Part shown: piece after piece, positions 17,947 to 30,359 of the stretch
Position numbering within the stretch: the first letter of the stretch is position 1
Layout of the letters: each line of letters starts with the position of its first letter
Assembly (NCBI GenBank): GCA_009869945.1
Contig: WIXG01000301.1
Location: forward strand, 32,717-96,716
Origin: Mesaphorura yosii
Lineage: Eukaryota > Arthropoda > Collembola > Poduromorpha > Tullbergiidae
Length of the DNA: 64,000 bases
Direction of reading: 5' to 3'
Notes under the pieces: model-generated
Databases searched by the model: none
The model's input: only the letters and a program-made list of their open reading frames with translations
Told to the model about the DNA's origin: nothing
Program-made: the position numbers and the translations under genes

Positions 17947-20315
17947 TCCAGCTCTTCACAACTTCAAACTACAAAAGTAAAAATCAAAAAAAAATGTTCC
18001 TTTCCTTTCCAAAATTCTAAATTCTTTAAATTCTTCTTTCCGTTTATAAGTTTAATATTAGAGTATGTAAAATTGGTCGTTCTTGATTGGTAATAGAAAA
18101 TTTTGTTAAGCAGAAAATTGGCGGTCGTCTTTCAGAGCATTTTCATTTCAAAGTGAGGCCTCTTTAATCTTTAAGTTACATTTCGAAATTCGAATTCTGC
18201 TTTTTCTAATTTGGCAATAATTTCCATTTCACCTCTACACAGAACATCACGCTAAGTAATACCAAGAAAAAAACAAAAACATTGCAAAACCAAATAAGCA
18301 ACAAAAAATTTTCAAAAAAAAGTTGATACGAAGTTGAAGCATAGGAATACGAGGATAACCCTGACGCAAAGCGAAAGAGAAGTTATTTTCTCGAGTAGAA
18401 CAAAGTTTCTTTGAATTCGTAAATCGAATACCGAAAGCAAATAAGAGATTTGCTGCCGCGTGTCCTTCCGTAGGAGAGGGACCGAACGCGAGCAGTGAAC
18501 ACGAGGAGCCGTGGTCCGTGATCGTGATCGTTACTGTGAAATAAAATAGTCTCAGATCCGACTCCAAGCTAACGCTAAAGTTGTTTAGCAACTTGCATTT
18601 GTACTCTGTCTAGTGCAGTTTTACATGAAATCGTATCTTGAAGATATTGATGTTGATATGTCGAGATTCACTATCCTGCCTCTGCTTGGCCTCGTAGCAT
18701 TGAGGTTCAGGAGGCACTTCTCCTGCCCGTTGGCAGTCGAGGAGTGTTCGTGTCTCTCCATTAAAAGAAAAAAGTACTCCGTCTGTGCGCGTTTAACTCC
18801 TATTAGGTGAATCTAAAGCATTATTGAGCTCGTCCAAGTTGAGTCTGCGTCGGCAAGCAACCTGACACGATTTTGTTACCCAAAGAACCTCTGAATCTGA
18901 TTGTCTCACGAAGCAGCAGAATGATTTTAGCAGCCAAGCCGCCAGCTTACACAGATGCCAAATCAGACTGACATTGATTGAGCACAGAACAGAACAGAAC
19001 TGAAACCAGCCAGCCATTGAATATGTAAAGTTCACTGAAATCAGTTGAAGCAACGCGGAGTCGAAAATCAACTATAACAGTTTTTCCGATAAAAAAGACC
19101 ACGAAACTTCATCAGCGAATCAGCACTGATAAGATCCGCATTTTGGGCATGTTTGAGAATTGTTTCCCATCAGAATTGCGGTCGATGAAGTCTCGTGAAG
19201 AAAAAAAAGAAACTCTCTCTCTTTCTCTTTCTCCTATCTCTTCGGCTTATTCTGTCGAGTCGTCATTGGTTTTTGGTTAGTTGTATTTTGTGTAGATTAT
19301 CTGTAGAAGTAAAGTACTCTGTTTACGGCCGAAATGTGTCGCCTTCTTGAAAACTTGAGTGTCGATTGTTGAAGTTCGGGTGGACGCATCGTTTTAACGT
19401 GAAACAAGTATTTTCCTTCCTTGAATCCATCTAAAAGGTACAATTCACCATTAAACTGAGAAATCCACCACAAACCACATCACACGCATTGCAATGATTG
19501 CAATTTATTACACAAGTAGTCGTAATTATGGTTATAATTTACATTTACGATTTACACCAGACACATGAAAGAATTTCCAAGCCAGCCAGTCAGGTCAAAG
19601 ACAAATGGACAAATACGTATTTAAGCTAAGCCGAACGATGCAATGTACTAATTAAATAATTAAGCTAAAACGTATGTAATGAAGGCACAGGATATCAAAC
19701 CAGCATCACAAAAATTAAATGAAATGAAAAAGTGAGATGCAGATGAGTTTCCTGTGTTTGCAGTTTATGTCTGATTTGTTCTTTTTATGTACCTACCGCT
19801 GCCGCAATAAAGAAAATGCCACACAAATGTACTAATTGCCATTGCCAGTTAGATTCTTGTACACTTCTGTCACCTATTACTTAGCGTGCATTAATAAGAA
19901 GTTCACTCCCTACAGCCAGCTGCTACAGCTACCTTAAATTGTTCACTAAATTGTAATTCGTTAATTCGGACTCTTCATCCTCTCTGTCAATTCTCAAAAT
20001 TTCCCAATTTGGTTGAATAAAATTCTGTCAACAAATTCTACGTGTTTGATGCGTTTTTGCTTTGCTTTGGTGAATTTATTCATTTTTGGCCAGGATTTGG
20101 AAATCCCTTCAAAATTCGAAGCCCAACATTTTGTTGACGGACGTGTATCGATGCTAATTGAGAGAAACAACAATTTTTATTCAATTCATTCCATTCTAAA
20201 TATAACAGGTAGCAAGCTAATCGTAGTAGTACAAGTACAAGATAATTCACATATAAAATATAAACTATACTGGAAATAAGCGTGGAATTGATAAAAATAG
20301 TGTTTAAAATAGTAA
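17947..20315. other. Convergent intergenic region after pAbp
   Basis: This lies between the ends of pAbp (+) and the cholinesterase-like gene (-). I see no gene. It should hold both 3' UTRs. On the minus strand an AATAAA (20176-20181) lies 135 bp past the cholinesterase-like stop. A CT-rich run occupies 19213-19240. Confidence 0.5.
19213..19240. repeat. CT-rich microsatellite
   Basis: An impure (CT)n/(CTTT)n pyrimidine run in intergenic DNA. Confidence 0.75.
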
Positions 20316-23278
20316 TTAGTAGAGTATTGTCACTCCTTGATCTTGTGTCCTGGTGCGGCGGCTGCTCGGATGCGGACTCGGACTTGGGAGCGGAGATCGT
20401 GAGCCTGTGACCTCGGGCGACGTGTTCCGACTAGCAAACTCTTGCTCTGTCAAGAAAAAAACGAGATTCCAGTGATTAGCCGTCTCGTACGCTTCTTGGC
20501 GAAAGAATTTACTGTTATCTAGTAATTACTTTATGGTTTAGGATAAATTTCACCTTTTCGTCTCCGCCGGAGCACGGTAAGCACCAACAGAAGAACCGCC
20601 AGCAGAGTCAGGACGAGACCGACGAGGATCCACGTCGCGGATTTGTAAACTGAAGATTCTCCTGCAAATTAGTCGGCGGATGTGCAATTTACATGCGGAA
20701 TGGGGAATTCAGATTCCTTTACAGCTCTGTATTTCTATTTGCTTACCTTCTCTGTACTCTTCCGGCGTACCGAGGGAATTTCCGTAGGGGTACGTCAACG
20801 GATTGCTCGCCTGGCCCAAGTAATTCAGCCTGGGAAGGAATTCTGTCCAGAACTGCGTCCGGTACGGCTGATAGCCCCGTGGCGTAATTCGTCCGTCCTT
20901 CAACCAGTAGTGAATCGGTTCATTCGCAGTGAATTTGCTCCATGTGATCCAAGACTGTGAGCGCTGAGTTGGAACTCCCGTCTGGATGAAATTCGCCCAG
21001 AGTTCTTGTATCCGAGTGGACACGCTCTGCTCGGCGAGGTTGTACTCGCGGCGCAGTTGGTCGGTGAATGCAAAGCGGCCGAAGAGGTACAGAAGAATTG
21101 ATCCGTGCCAGGCTCCTGCGAAATCAAAGAAAATGTAATGGAGCCACCCACAGCCAACTCAACGTTAGATGGAGGAAAAGACCACCTGTTGAATTAATCG
21201 AGCTGCTGTAAATATTCGGGTCTGGAGTGTCCTGGTCAAAGACGTACGCATACACGGGATTGGAATGCCGTGACAGAAATTGTGCCGTGTGGATGTGTGG
21301 GGCCAAGAAGTTTGCTTCGGTAAAAAACTGAAAGTTACAAACACAAAGTGCGTCAGCGTAAATTGGTAAAGTAGGCCACGACGAGATTTCGCGATTTCAC
21401 TGAGAGAGCGTAAATTGTAATTTTACTCACGTCGAGCATCTGGTCCATCACAGCGCTAGTGTCATTTGCTGCTCCAGTGATGAAGGCAAACTTGACGACT
21501 TCCTTCACCACAACCCAGTTTCGGCTGAGGCGAGACCGCTCCAGCATTTCCGGGATCAGCTCGTTCTCAAATGTATCCTTCAGTTGAAGAGGCGTCATTC
21601 GGTATAGCGGAGATTTTTTCTCTGTTCAAATATATAAATAAGAGACCATACCCGCATTAAGCACCGAACAAATTATTTTAAATGAATTCACACTTACTTA
21701 TCATTAGCAGCCCGTCCTTGGCGGAAATTCCAGTGATTATCTGTAGCAAGAGGGCGGCAATATGTTAAGCATTTTAATAGAATTTGCACCGTCGAAGTTC
21801 TTACTGGTATTCTCGGGAATTCTCCACGCTCTAACGCTTCCCACGGACTTCGGCCAATGTACTGCAGCTCCTTGGGCAAGAAATTATCGACGACCGGTCC
21901 AAACACTTCTGTCCCGTTGTAGAAATTCAAGACATTATAGTGCGCTTGAGAGATTCTGGCCGAGTCCAGCGTGCTGAGGCAGTACATCACGGAGTCCGTG
22001 CCTCCGGAGCAGCCGAGTTCACGGGAGAGCATGTGTGAGGCTTCGGCCACCCGAAATCCAAGTGCCCAGGGAGCCAGTGACGTTCCCGACATCAAGATTG
22101 CATTGTGAAATCGGCCTGCTGCGCGTGGCGATGTCATGTGGAATACTGTCGATGCGGCTCCAGCGCCATGACCCATAAGTGTCACTTGCTTCGGATCTCC
22201 TCCAAACTCTCTGATATTCTCATGCACAAATTCGATCGCCAAGTACTGGTCGAGAAGTCCCATGTTTCCTCCTGCCTTGGCATCTTCCATTGAGAAAAAT
22301 CCTAAAAAGAGCAGAAATGACGACATACTGTCAGTTCTCATTCTTCTCCTAATTCTCTTGCCGTGGCCCGGCTACTCACCAAATACTCCTAATCTGTAGT
22401 TGAAAGTCACGACAATGACATCATGCGAAGAGAGCTCGGCTCCATTAAAAATTGATGCATCGTATGAACTGATAACACAAAAAAAAGTACGTAGAATCGT
22501 AAAAATCGAGTGACCAACTCTTCAGTAAAATGCATTGGGTAAACGGAGGTTTGGGCCCACCTGAACAAGTCACCGCCAATAAATATCACGACTGGCAGGA
22601 GTGTCCGTGAAGATGCAGCGTACTGTAAACATTTAATTGGCAAGCAGCTTGTTTTAATTATAGCTCAAAATTATGTTATCCACCTTAGCGAGGTAATTAA
22701 CCTGTGGAGTCCAAATGTTCATGTACAGGCAGTCTTCCGATGTCCTCCCCCGTGCCGTCGGCTGTAAACAACTTGGGCCGAATCGTCCGCCATCAAACGT
22801 CGTGTTCCATCCCGTATGACGTTCTGGACCCTGCAATGGCAATTAGCGTTCTCTTAAATTAGTCACAAGGAACAAGAAAAATTCGCGTGAGTCTTATTAC
22901 CTTAAAGCGCAGGTTTCCAATCGGTGGTTTGGCGTACGGAATTCCGAGGTACGCGTAAGAATTTGACTCAATCACCTGTTGACAGGAATTCTAGTGTGAA
23001 CTGCAACGGATCTCCTGTCTTTCACTTAAAAAACTGGAACTTACCCCTTGAATATTTCCCAGCCCTCGTAAACTGATGACGACTCCGCCAACTTGGCCGT
23101 TCACGGCGAGGACAAGCGACACAATCGAGAATATGAACACATACATTGCGCTTGTGCTTGTGCAGGTGAGAAGTTTCCTCGACGTCTTCTGCGACAACGT
23201 CAGCGCCAACGTCAGCCCATTTTGCTTGGGCTGCACTGGAAAAGAATGACCGCTGGAGCTGCCAGAGTTGATTCTCAT
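20316..23278 (-). CDS. Cholinesterase-like adhesion molecule, catalytically inactive, type I membrane protein
   Basis: Exons are 23278-23045, 22975-22901, 22830-22702, 22622-22561, 22468-22380, 22301-21805, 21740-21698, 21621-21431, 21327-21186, 21115-20747, 20661-20554 and 20446-20316. The product is 689 aa, or 645 aa from an inner ATG at 23146, which starts directly at a signal-peptide-like MYVFIFSIVSLVLAVNG. The fold is alpha/beta-hydrolase of the carboxylesterase type: LGIPYAKPPIGNLRFK, SEDCLYMNIWTPQ, VTFNYRLGVFGFFS, GGNMGLLDQ and FGGDPKQVTLMG. The nucleophile elbow reads GHGAG, with Gly in place of Ser, so esterase activity is not expected; an AWHGS His is kept. A membrane helix (about 619-640) with RRRRK stop-transfer leads to a 43-residue tail ending VTILY. 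This layout matches gliotactin/neuroligin-like adhesion proteins; which subfamily is uncertain. Confidence 0.9.
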
Positions 23279-26200
23279 TGTCTTTCAACGTTACCGATCA
23301 GCGCCCGTTTAACACGACAATAACACTGAAAGCGTTCACATTGTACAAAATTGTATGAACGTACGAATTCGTCGTCAAACTTCAAGATTTTAAACCCAGC
23401 TCCATCCGAATTTGTCAATGGTTAATTTGGCTCTGTCACTTTTGCCACATCACTGTAACTTGTGCCTTTGATACTTCAGGAAGAGGAACTCTTGTCGTAA
23501 GTCTTAAGCAAACGCTCAATGCGCAATGTAGCAACTGAAACTTCAGCTTAATGAACCCCTCCGTGAACTAGTTTCAAGACAAAGCTGAAATCTGATAGCT
23601 GATGAATGTTGATGATAGCCTTAGTTTCTAGCTGCTGGCTGGTGACACGACTCTGGGGGTGCTGTGATAACTGACTGCGTGTTGCTGTTGCTTCGAGATT
23701 TTGTCATGTGCAACTAAACAAGTTATAATCACAAAAATGATAATGAAAATTTCTTCGAGCTGAACAACAACTCAACACGACGCGACTGTTAATTCGCATT
23801 CGCACTCGCCCAACGAAGCCAACGATAGTAGTGCGTTCGTCAACGTGTAGTTTGCAGGTACGCGTACGGTGCAATTAACGAGGGCTGCGGCTGTTCGTTT
23901 CACCCATTTTCAGGCTCACAGCTCGCATGACGATGACGATATCGATGACTAAGTTGCTACTGCCAGCATACACGCCATACACGCAGACGGAGGCAGAGGC
24001 AAAGTAAAAAATTAGAGATAATGCGTTGTAAAAATAAGTTGGTTGGGTCGACAGCCGTTCGAGATTTCATTTGTTGTACCGCACTTCCGGTGGAAACCCA
24101 GAGGACCAGGACCACGCCAAAGCCAACGGCTACACTCAGCAATTGGCAATTACACAGCGTCCACAGTCCACGTCCATTCAGTTGGACTGCCTCTCATTTT
24201 GGCATTCACATTCTGGGCTCATGAATAAAGTGAATCACGACATGACAGTGCGGCACGACACGACAAAATAACTCAAGCGATCCATGTCGATTGGCGGCTT
24301 GAGCGCTTGGCTTGGACACTGCAATTTTGTTCCCCAACAATAACGAGCCTAAACCCCCAATTTACAATTTGGGGTTTGCAGTTTACTTTACAACAGAAGC
24401 AGAAGCAGAAATGACTCAGGTCTTTTGAAATAAACTAAAACTAAAACGGAAATATCAATTCATTCGTGCATGAACGAAAATTATCGTACTTCCAGCGAGC
24501 AAGCACACAACAATAAACACTAAACACTAAATACACTCAACAATGTGCTCATGTGCTGCTGTGTTTGAATACAAGCAATGAGTACAACAATGCAGCTCAT
24601 TTCATGCCGAGTTTCATGTCGCAGATGAATTACACGAGTTTTACAAATTCTTTGCTCGTACACGGCCTGGCGTTCATTATTCGTTGTTAAAAATCAGTCG
24701 CCCGAACACAAAAGGTCAAGCTCTCAATAATACATCGTGGTAACAACCTGCCCAGTCGATTACGTAATTTATTATGTTGCAGAATAAAATACAGAATGAG
24801 TGCTCGAAGGATTCAATATGTCAGCAATTTGAATTGCCCGAATTCGGAGTCGCGATTCGGAATACAAAATTGAAGCCCTGCACACAGTTTTGGCAAATGA
24901 CAATAAATGTATGAAGCCAATTAGTCTCGCAGCGTATTGCATTGTTGACACTGATTTCTGACGCCTACGGCCCACGTATTACATTTTCGTATTACGTAAT
25001 GATGCAAACAATGGAAAGAATGAGCACAGGCAGGTTGACAAAAATAAAAGCAAAGGCACAAGGTAGATTTGCAGAGGCAAACACAAACATGGATGACCTT
25101 ACACGGCTAAATGACCAACTAATGCCACTTACGACTCGATAAACACTAAACACGGCACGGCACAAAATATTTTGATGGTGATAGTGACAATTCCGCCGCA
25201 TTTTGACTTAATTGCTCTTCGTCCACTCTGAAAACACGCGGTTTAATTTCTGGAACCCGGAACTCGCTAGTCGCTAACTCAATGCAATTGCATTCATATT
25301 CACGGTGAATCACATCAGAATTAAAATTAATTGGAGATTCGGCATTGAATTCCATTTCATGTTCATGGCCACCTTTGATCACAATCGTGAATCGTCTAAC
25401 ATTGTGCAATGCACCAGTGAAACTTGACGCTCATTCAAGTTCTCTCTTTCTTTAATTACGTCAAATAAGCAATAAGCTTGGGCTTGGAAGCTCTCCGAGC
25501 CTTTTACAAACATTAGAAGATGGCAGCTGGGACAATTATCATATCAACATAAACATCACGCAAATTGCTTTTGAATTCGTTGCTTCTTAGTCTACTCGGA
25601 GATACGCCCTTCATTTCCAGTTAGTGAGGATCGCCTTTTAATTAAGTTTCTCATCAATTTAATTAAAAATTTAAGTGCCCCGCATATTTCTCAGTGCGCA
25701 AAGAGAAGCTTCCGCGGCTCTCGGCTAATTTTGCCAAAATTCAAAATTGAGCTTGCAGTAATTCTAATTAAAAGCTCACAGCATCTCAGCATGAATTCTA
25801 AAAATGGCTGCTGCTTCTGCTTTGTGTTGACTGAATTCCGACTCTGCTCTTTGCTAAATTGTTGCCTTTGTCGCGTAAAGAAGCAGATGAGATACGATCG
25901 GGTTGAAACCTACATGCCACCTCAAGAAAGACGAAAAAATCACTATCATCGTCAGGTAGTAGTCGTTACTCGTAATTAAGACAGTGGCGGTGGCGATGAC
26001 GGTGACGCGCTGCAAATAAATAAACACGCGCTGGGCCAGCATAATTGAAGAGACAAGAGACAAACCCTTCTGAGAAGGGAAACGAAAACGAAAGTAATAA
26101 TTTAAAAAGGTGTAGCCGTCCAAAAGTCGCAGTCGCGATTCGCGAAACGCGAACGCTCTGCTCGTAATCAGATAACTGCAGTCATCATCTTAACTCTTTT

Positions 26201-26872
26201 CTTGGCTTGGCTACGCTTGATGAATTTCGCGAGTCGCGAATGAAGAAACACGAAACTACGACAAAATACGACCAAAACGAGATGCACAGTCACCAAAGCC
26301 AAATAATGCAAAATGCAGGATTTTGATGGCAGTTCGCAGTTTGCTTTTGCATTCGCAGACAGGGCAGAAAGACATTTAAATAATTACATTAATGTGGCTT
26401 AATGAGCGAAACCTTGACCGTGTCACATCGTCCATGGAGAGAACTCAAACATGAAGAACCTTATACCACTTTTTTCCGCTTGAGGAGCTCACATTCGCAT
26501 TTTTCTTATTGCGCGAAGCTGAATCTTAATACCAGCAGGCTTTGGTATCACTGCTGCGTGCAGCCAAGCCAGCTTGCGAACGCATTGCAAAATCAATTCG
26601 CAATATCCCAAATCGCTCACACGCAAAACAAAGTGAGCTTAACGAAGCATTGTAATAAAATATACACTGAGCAAATTGTCTTCAAGAAACTAGATCCAAG
26701 ATACAATGTAATTTTACGCAATAGACGCAGACGGAGACGATTCTTTATTAAACAAGCACTGAAATTATTTAAAAAGAAAGAAGACTACAAATATCCTAAG
26801 TCAGCACGCTAGAGCTGTGACGTTCAAATTTTTCTTTTGTCAGTCCTAAATGCCCTGTTGTCCCTCCTGCGC
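23279..26872. other. Intergenic region between cholinesterase-like gene and Fip1
   Basis: This 3.6 kb holds the promoter side of the cholinesterase-like gene and the 3' side of Fip1. I found no exon chain or RNA gene. A 136-codon plus-strand frame at 26402-26812 has no recognisable domain and overlaps the Fip1 3' UTR, so I do not call it a gene. Confidence 0.5.
26744..26749 (-). terminator. Poly(A) signal AATAAA of Fip1
   Basis: The hexamer, read on the minus strand, lies 124 bp past the Fip1 stop codon. Confidence 0.5.
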
Positions 26873-28356
26873 TTATTTCCCCTCTTTCGACGAGCTTTGA
26901 GCATCCGCTTCGCCTGGTGGTGGAGGAACGATGGCGACTTTCGTTAGTGGGACGACAGACACGGAAGAACTTGCTCCGATGCCCGGTCCTCCCATTTCCC
27001 ATTGCTATCAAATTAAAATGAAACAACTCAGTCTTCACGCCCTCAAATTGTATCTTGTGCTCATTAAAACCCACCGAATCCATCCACTGCTGTTCTTCGT
27101 AGCCAGGCATCTCCTGTTGGTGATAGAAACCGGGCGGCGGACGATTGAAGAACTCTGGTGGCGGTTGTCCCATGTACTCAGGGCGGAATCTGTATCAATG
27201 CGGTGAAAGGAAATGTAGGTAATTCCTCGAAACACTCGAACGTTATTCTCGAGTAACACAAGAGAAACTTACGGTGGTGGAGGAACAGACATGTCGAATG
27301 GAGGTGGGCCCATTGGTGGCGGCATGTCGTAGCCCTTCCTTCCAAAATTATCCCTTCTGTCTACGGTGTTGACCACACGTACTTGAATAGTGTTTTCCTG
27401 AGGCTCTTGCTTCATCTGCATTCGCTGATACGGTTGCTGGCCAAACTTCTTTGGAAAAGTTATGTTCGACTGAGACCCAAGTTTTGCAGCATCTCCACCT
27501 TCCCCATGCATCTGATCAGGAAAAGTAGCACTTCAGTAAATGAAAATGCGGTTCACAATATTGAACGCCTTACTCTTGCCATCGGATTGGGTAAACCCGC
27601 CCCGATTTCAACTCGAAGCCTTTTCTGTCGTTCAGAGTAGGCCCGCCATGTGTCCTCAGTAAACCCGTAGTTGAAATAATCTGTAATGTCCGCTCCTGGC
27701 TTTCTCCACGGTTTGTCTTCTAAACTATCAAGACTGTACTCCAGAGCATTAGTCCCATTGATTGTTCCAGGCGTTTCAAAGTCTTCCACGGCAAATTTTC
27801 CCTAAACCCGAGCACAACAATGGTAAGAATTAAAAATTTTGACATATCCCAATTTTTTTTGCTTACCTTTTTGTCTGGCGGTGGTCCTCCACGCTTGCCA
27901 GCTGCAAACGTACCCGGTGCGCCTGATTTAAGATCTCCAATGACCACCTGCACTCCATCATCATCTGAATCGTCATCGTCGTCGTTATCTTCATCTTCGG
28001 CGTCTTCCTCTTCAGATGCATTCGGTCCCTGCCACAGTTTAGAAGACAAATTGTAAAGTTAATGGCGCTCTAGCGATTGACTTACACTTAAGGCTTGACA
28101 TTAGACAATAATCATTTACGTCATCATTCGGCTCCCCGTCATTCTTAGAATCAGTACCAGCGTCCGCGGCGTCTTCAGCCGTTTCCCCAGCTGCGTCCTC
28201 TTCAGCATCACTCTTGCGCTTACTCGACTTACTCGTTTCTTCCTCATTTTCGTCCTCCAGCAATTTATTTGCAGCGTCCGGGTCTATCTTAATTTGATCT
28301 TCATTAACGTTTTCACCGTACAACCACTCGTCTTCTTCTCCCACGACGTTCGCCAT
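26873..28356 (-). CDS. Fip1: Pre-mRNA 3'-end processing factor Fip1
   Basis: Exons are 28356-28120, 28028-27867, 27801-27574, 27511-27273, 27189-27075 and 27004-26873; the product is 370 aa. The signature Fip1 motif [19 protein letters not shown] is present (about residues 157-175), followed by [15 protein letters not shown]. The N-terminus is acidic, with Asp/Glu-rich runs encoded by exons 1 and 2; the C-terminal half is rich in Pro, Gly, Phe and Tyr. Fip1 is a CPSF subunit that tethers poly(A) polymerase and binds U-rich RNA near the poly(A) site. The protein ends soon after a [10 protein letters not shown] segment and lacks the long Arg-rich C-terminal region known from human FIP1L1. It is divergent from the HP1-like gene. 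Confidence 0.93.
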
Positions 28357-29095
28357 AATTCTTTCACGCCAAACGCCAAAAGCTGCAGAAAGTTCAGAAG
28401 CCGCACGTTTAACGTTCTATAAAAAGAGTTGAATGTTCAACTTAGTTACGCGAAAGTGTAATTGCGAACGACGGCTGTAATTAACAACGATGAAAAATTT
28501 TCATCAATCGTTTATCAAAACTTGAAATTTATTTTTGATACATGCACAAATAACACACAATTCATGCGGCTCTTCTCATTCTTGAATCCTTGCGTTCACT
28601 CTCATTGACAAGGCTTGAGCAAATATTTTTGTTTAGGCGGACGAGTTTCATGTCTGTCTTGAAAGTTTCGAAACGGCATTTGACTACTGGCTTGTACAAC
28701 GACTAATCAGCGTCAGAGAAATCCCAAATCCCCATGTGTCTTGGTTTTGGAACGTTGCTGTTGCCAAAATCGACAATTTTATAACACTTTAGTTTGGGTG
28801 CTCAGTTCTCACTTGTCGGCTTTCAGTGAACTCTCCTGCAGTTAGTTCTTTCGTAAGCGACGTGGACGAACGTTGGAGTTAGTTAACTTTAATTTATTAA
28901 CTACAAACTTAACAAATATTATCAGCAAAAGGAGATCTCTTCGACATCGGCATTATCAGCCAATTTCAACAGTGATCCAACGATCCAAGTAAGTTTGAGA
29001 GGTATAGTGCTTTACGTACCCTACAACCTAAGCGTGATAATTAATTTAATTTGGTTGTCACTTCAGGTTTAAGGAGACAGTTTACTCATACTACC
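28357..29095. promoter_or_regulatory. Divergent promoter region of Fip1 and the HP1-like gene
   Basis: The two starts are 739 bp apart in head-to-head orientation. On the plus strand there is a good 5'-UTR intron for the HP1-like gene, with donor at 28989 (CCAA|GTAAGT) and acceptor ending at 29066 (CTTCAG). No TATA box stands out. Confidence 0.55.
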
Positions 29096-30359
29096 ATGGG
29101 TGGTTCATCAGTGGATGGAGGAAAACGTAAGAGGAGAAAGGGAAAGTACTCACCTAGTGGCGGGCGTTCCAAGAAGCTCAAGGCTCGTATACTGAAGACG
29201 CACCGCTCTGGTTCTGAAAGCGATGGAAGCGTCGATGAAGGGGAGTTCGTTGTGCAACATATTCTGGACAAACGCAAGGAGAATGGAGTGTGGATGTATT
29301 ACATCAAGTGGCTGGGGTGGAACAGGTATGCTGCGTAATGCGTTGGAGGAATGATCGGCGAAGACGAAGTAATTCACGTAATTTTTGTACTAGTGATGCA
29401 AATACGTGGGAGCCTAAGGAAAACTTGACTGGTTGTGAAGAACTCCTGAGAAGATTCGAAGACGAATGGTCTGCGAAGGAGGCAAGTGCAACCAGCAGAC
29501 GCAGCAGCAGTGAAGAAACGGTCATGTTGAGAAAGGGTAAGCTACGACTTGACTTAAGTCGTCAGTCAGCATTCTGATAAACTTTCTAATTTTATAGCTG
29601 GTCCAAGTTCGAGTGACAAATCTCAAAAGTCTGAGAAAAGAAAACTTGACAAGGAAAAGGACAAAAGAGAGCATTCCGCGACTCCAGTCAGAACGACTCC
29701 TCGCGAGGAGAAAATCGAGAAGCCCAAGTCGATCGACAGCGGCATCGGTGCGAAAACGGGTAATGACCCGAACTATGAGGTAAATCACAATTCAAAGCAC
29801 ACCGGTCAATTGTCGATTAAGGATAACCATTTCAAATTCTCAGGATCTTGACGTCTTGGATGAATGTCCAGCTGGCAGAGTACCGAAAAAACTTGTCGGA
29901 GTTGTTCCAATTGGCGATGTTCTTGTGTAAGTTTGATGTTGCCTTTGTGAATTTATCTGACGGTGAGTCCAGTTCTGATTGTTTAAATTCGCTTTCCTAT
30001 GTAGCTATTGTGTTGAGTGGAAAGAACCCGAAGAGGAGACCGAAGAATTCAACGAGCCTGTTTCCCTTGTACGTGGTGAAGTATTTAGTTCATGCTTTCC
30101 TGACATGGTCATCAAATTTTACGAAGCGCACATTATCTGGACAAAGGATTCAAAAGCTGAGGCTAGGATTTTTGAAGATTCACACTTAAGTCGAGGATCA
30201 GAAGACAAAATTGGCACCAAGTCGAGCCTTGCCTCGAACAACTCAAAAATGAGCGAAGAAGATTCTGATGATGAACCCCTGTTGAAATCTCGAAAGGTCG
30301 CCAAGAAGAAAGATGAAGCAGACGATTCAGATAGCCACAGTAAAGAAAACTACCCTTAA
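29096..30359 (+). CDS. HP1-type protein: chromodomain plus chromoshadow domain
   Basis: Exons are 29096-29325, 29394-29536, 29598-29779, 29844-29926 and 30005-30359; the product is 330 aa. The basic N-terminus is followed by a chromodomain starting EGEFVVQHILDKR (about 48-60), with MYYIKWLGW and NTWEPKENL. The cage positions read Phe51, Trp72 and Trp75, where HP1 usually has Tyr, Trp and Tyr. A charged Ser/Lys/Glu-rich hinge follows. The chromoshadow domain (about 200-255) has GVVPIGDVLVYCVEWKEP and FPDMVIKFYEAHIIW. HP1 proteins bind methylated H3K9 and dimerise through the shadow domain. Unusually, about 70 residues follow the shadow domain, ending in an acidic Ser/Lys tail. The start codon sits in ACCATGG. 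An AATAAA lies at 30430. Confidence 0.93.

Noticed and set aside
26402-26812. 136-codon plus-strand open frame with a basic C-terminus
   Set aside because: No recognisable domain, and it overlaps the Fip1 3' UTR and poly(A) signal on the other strand. No splice or family support.
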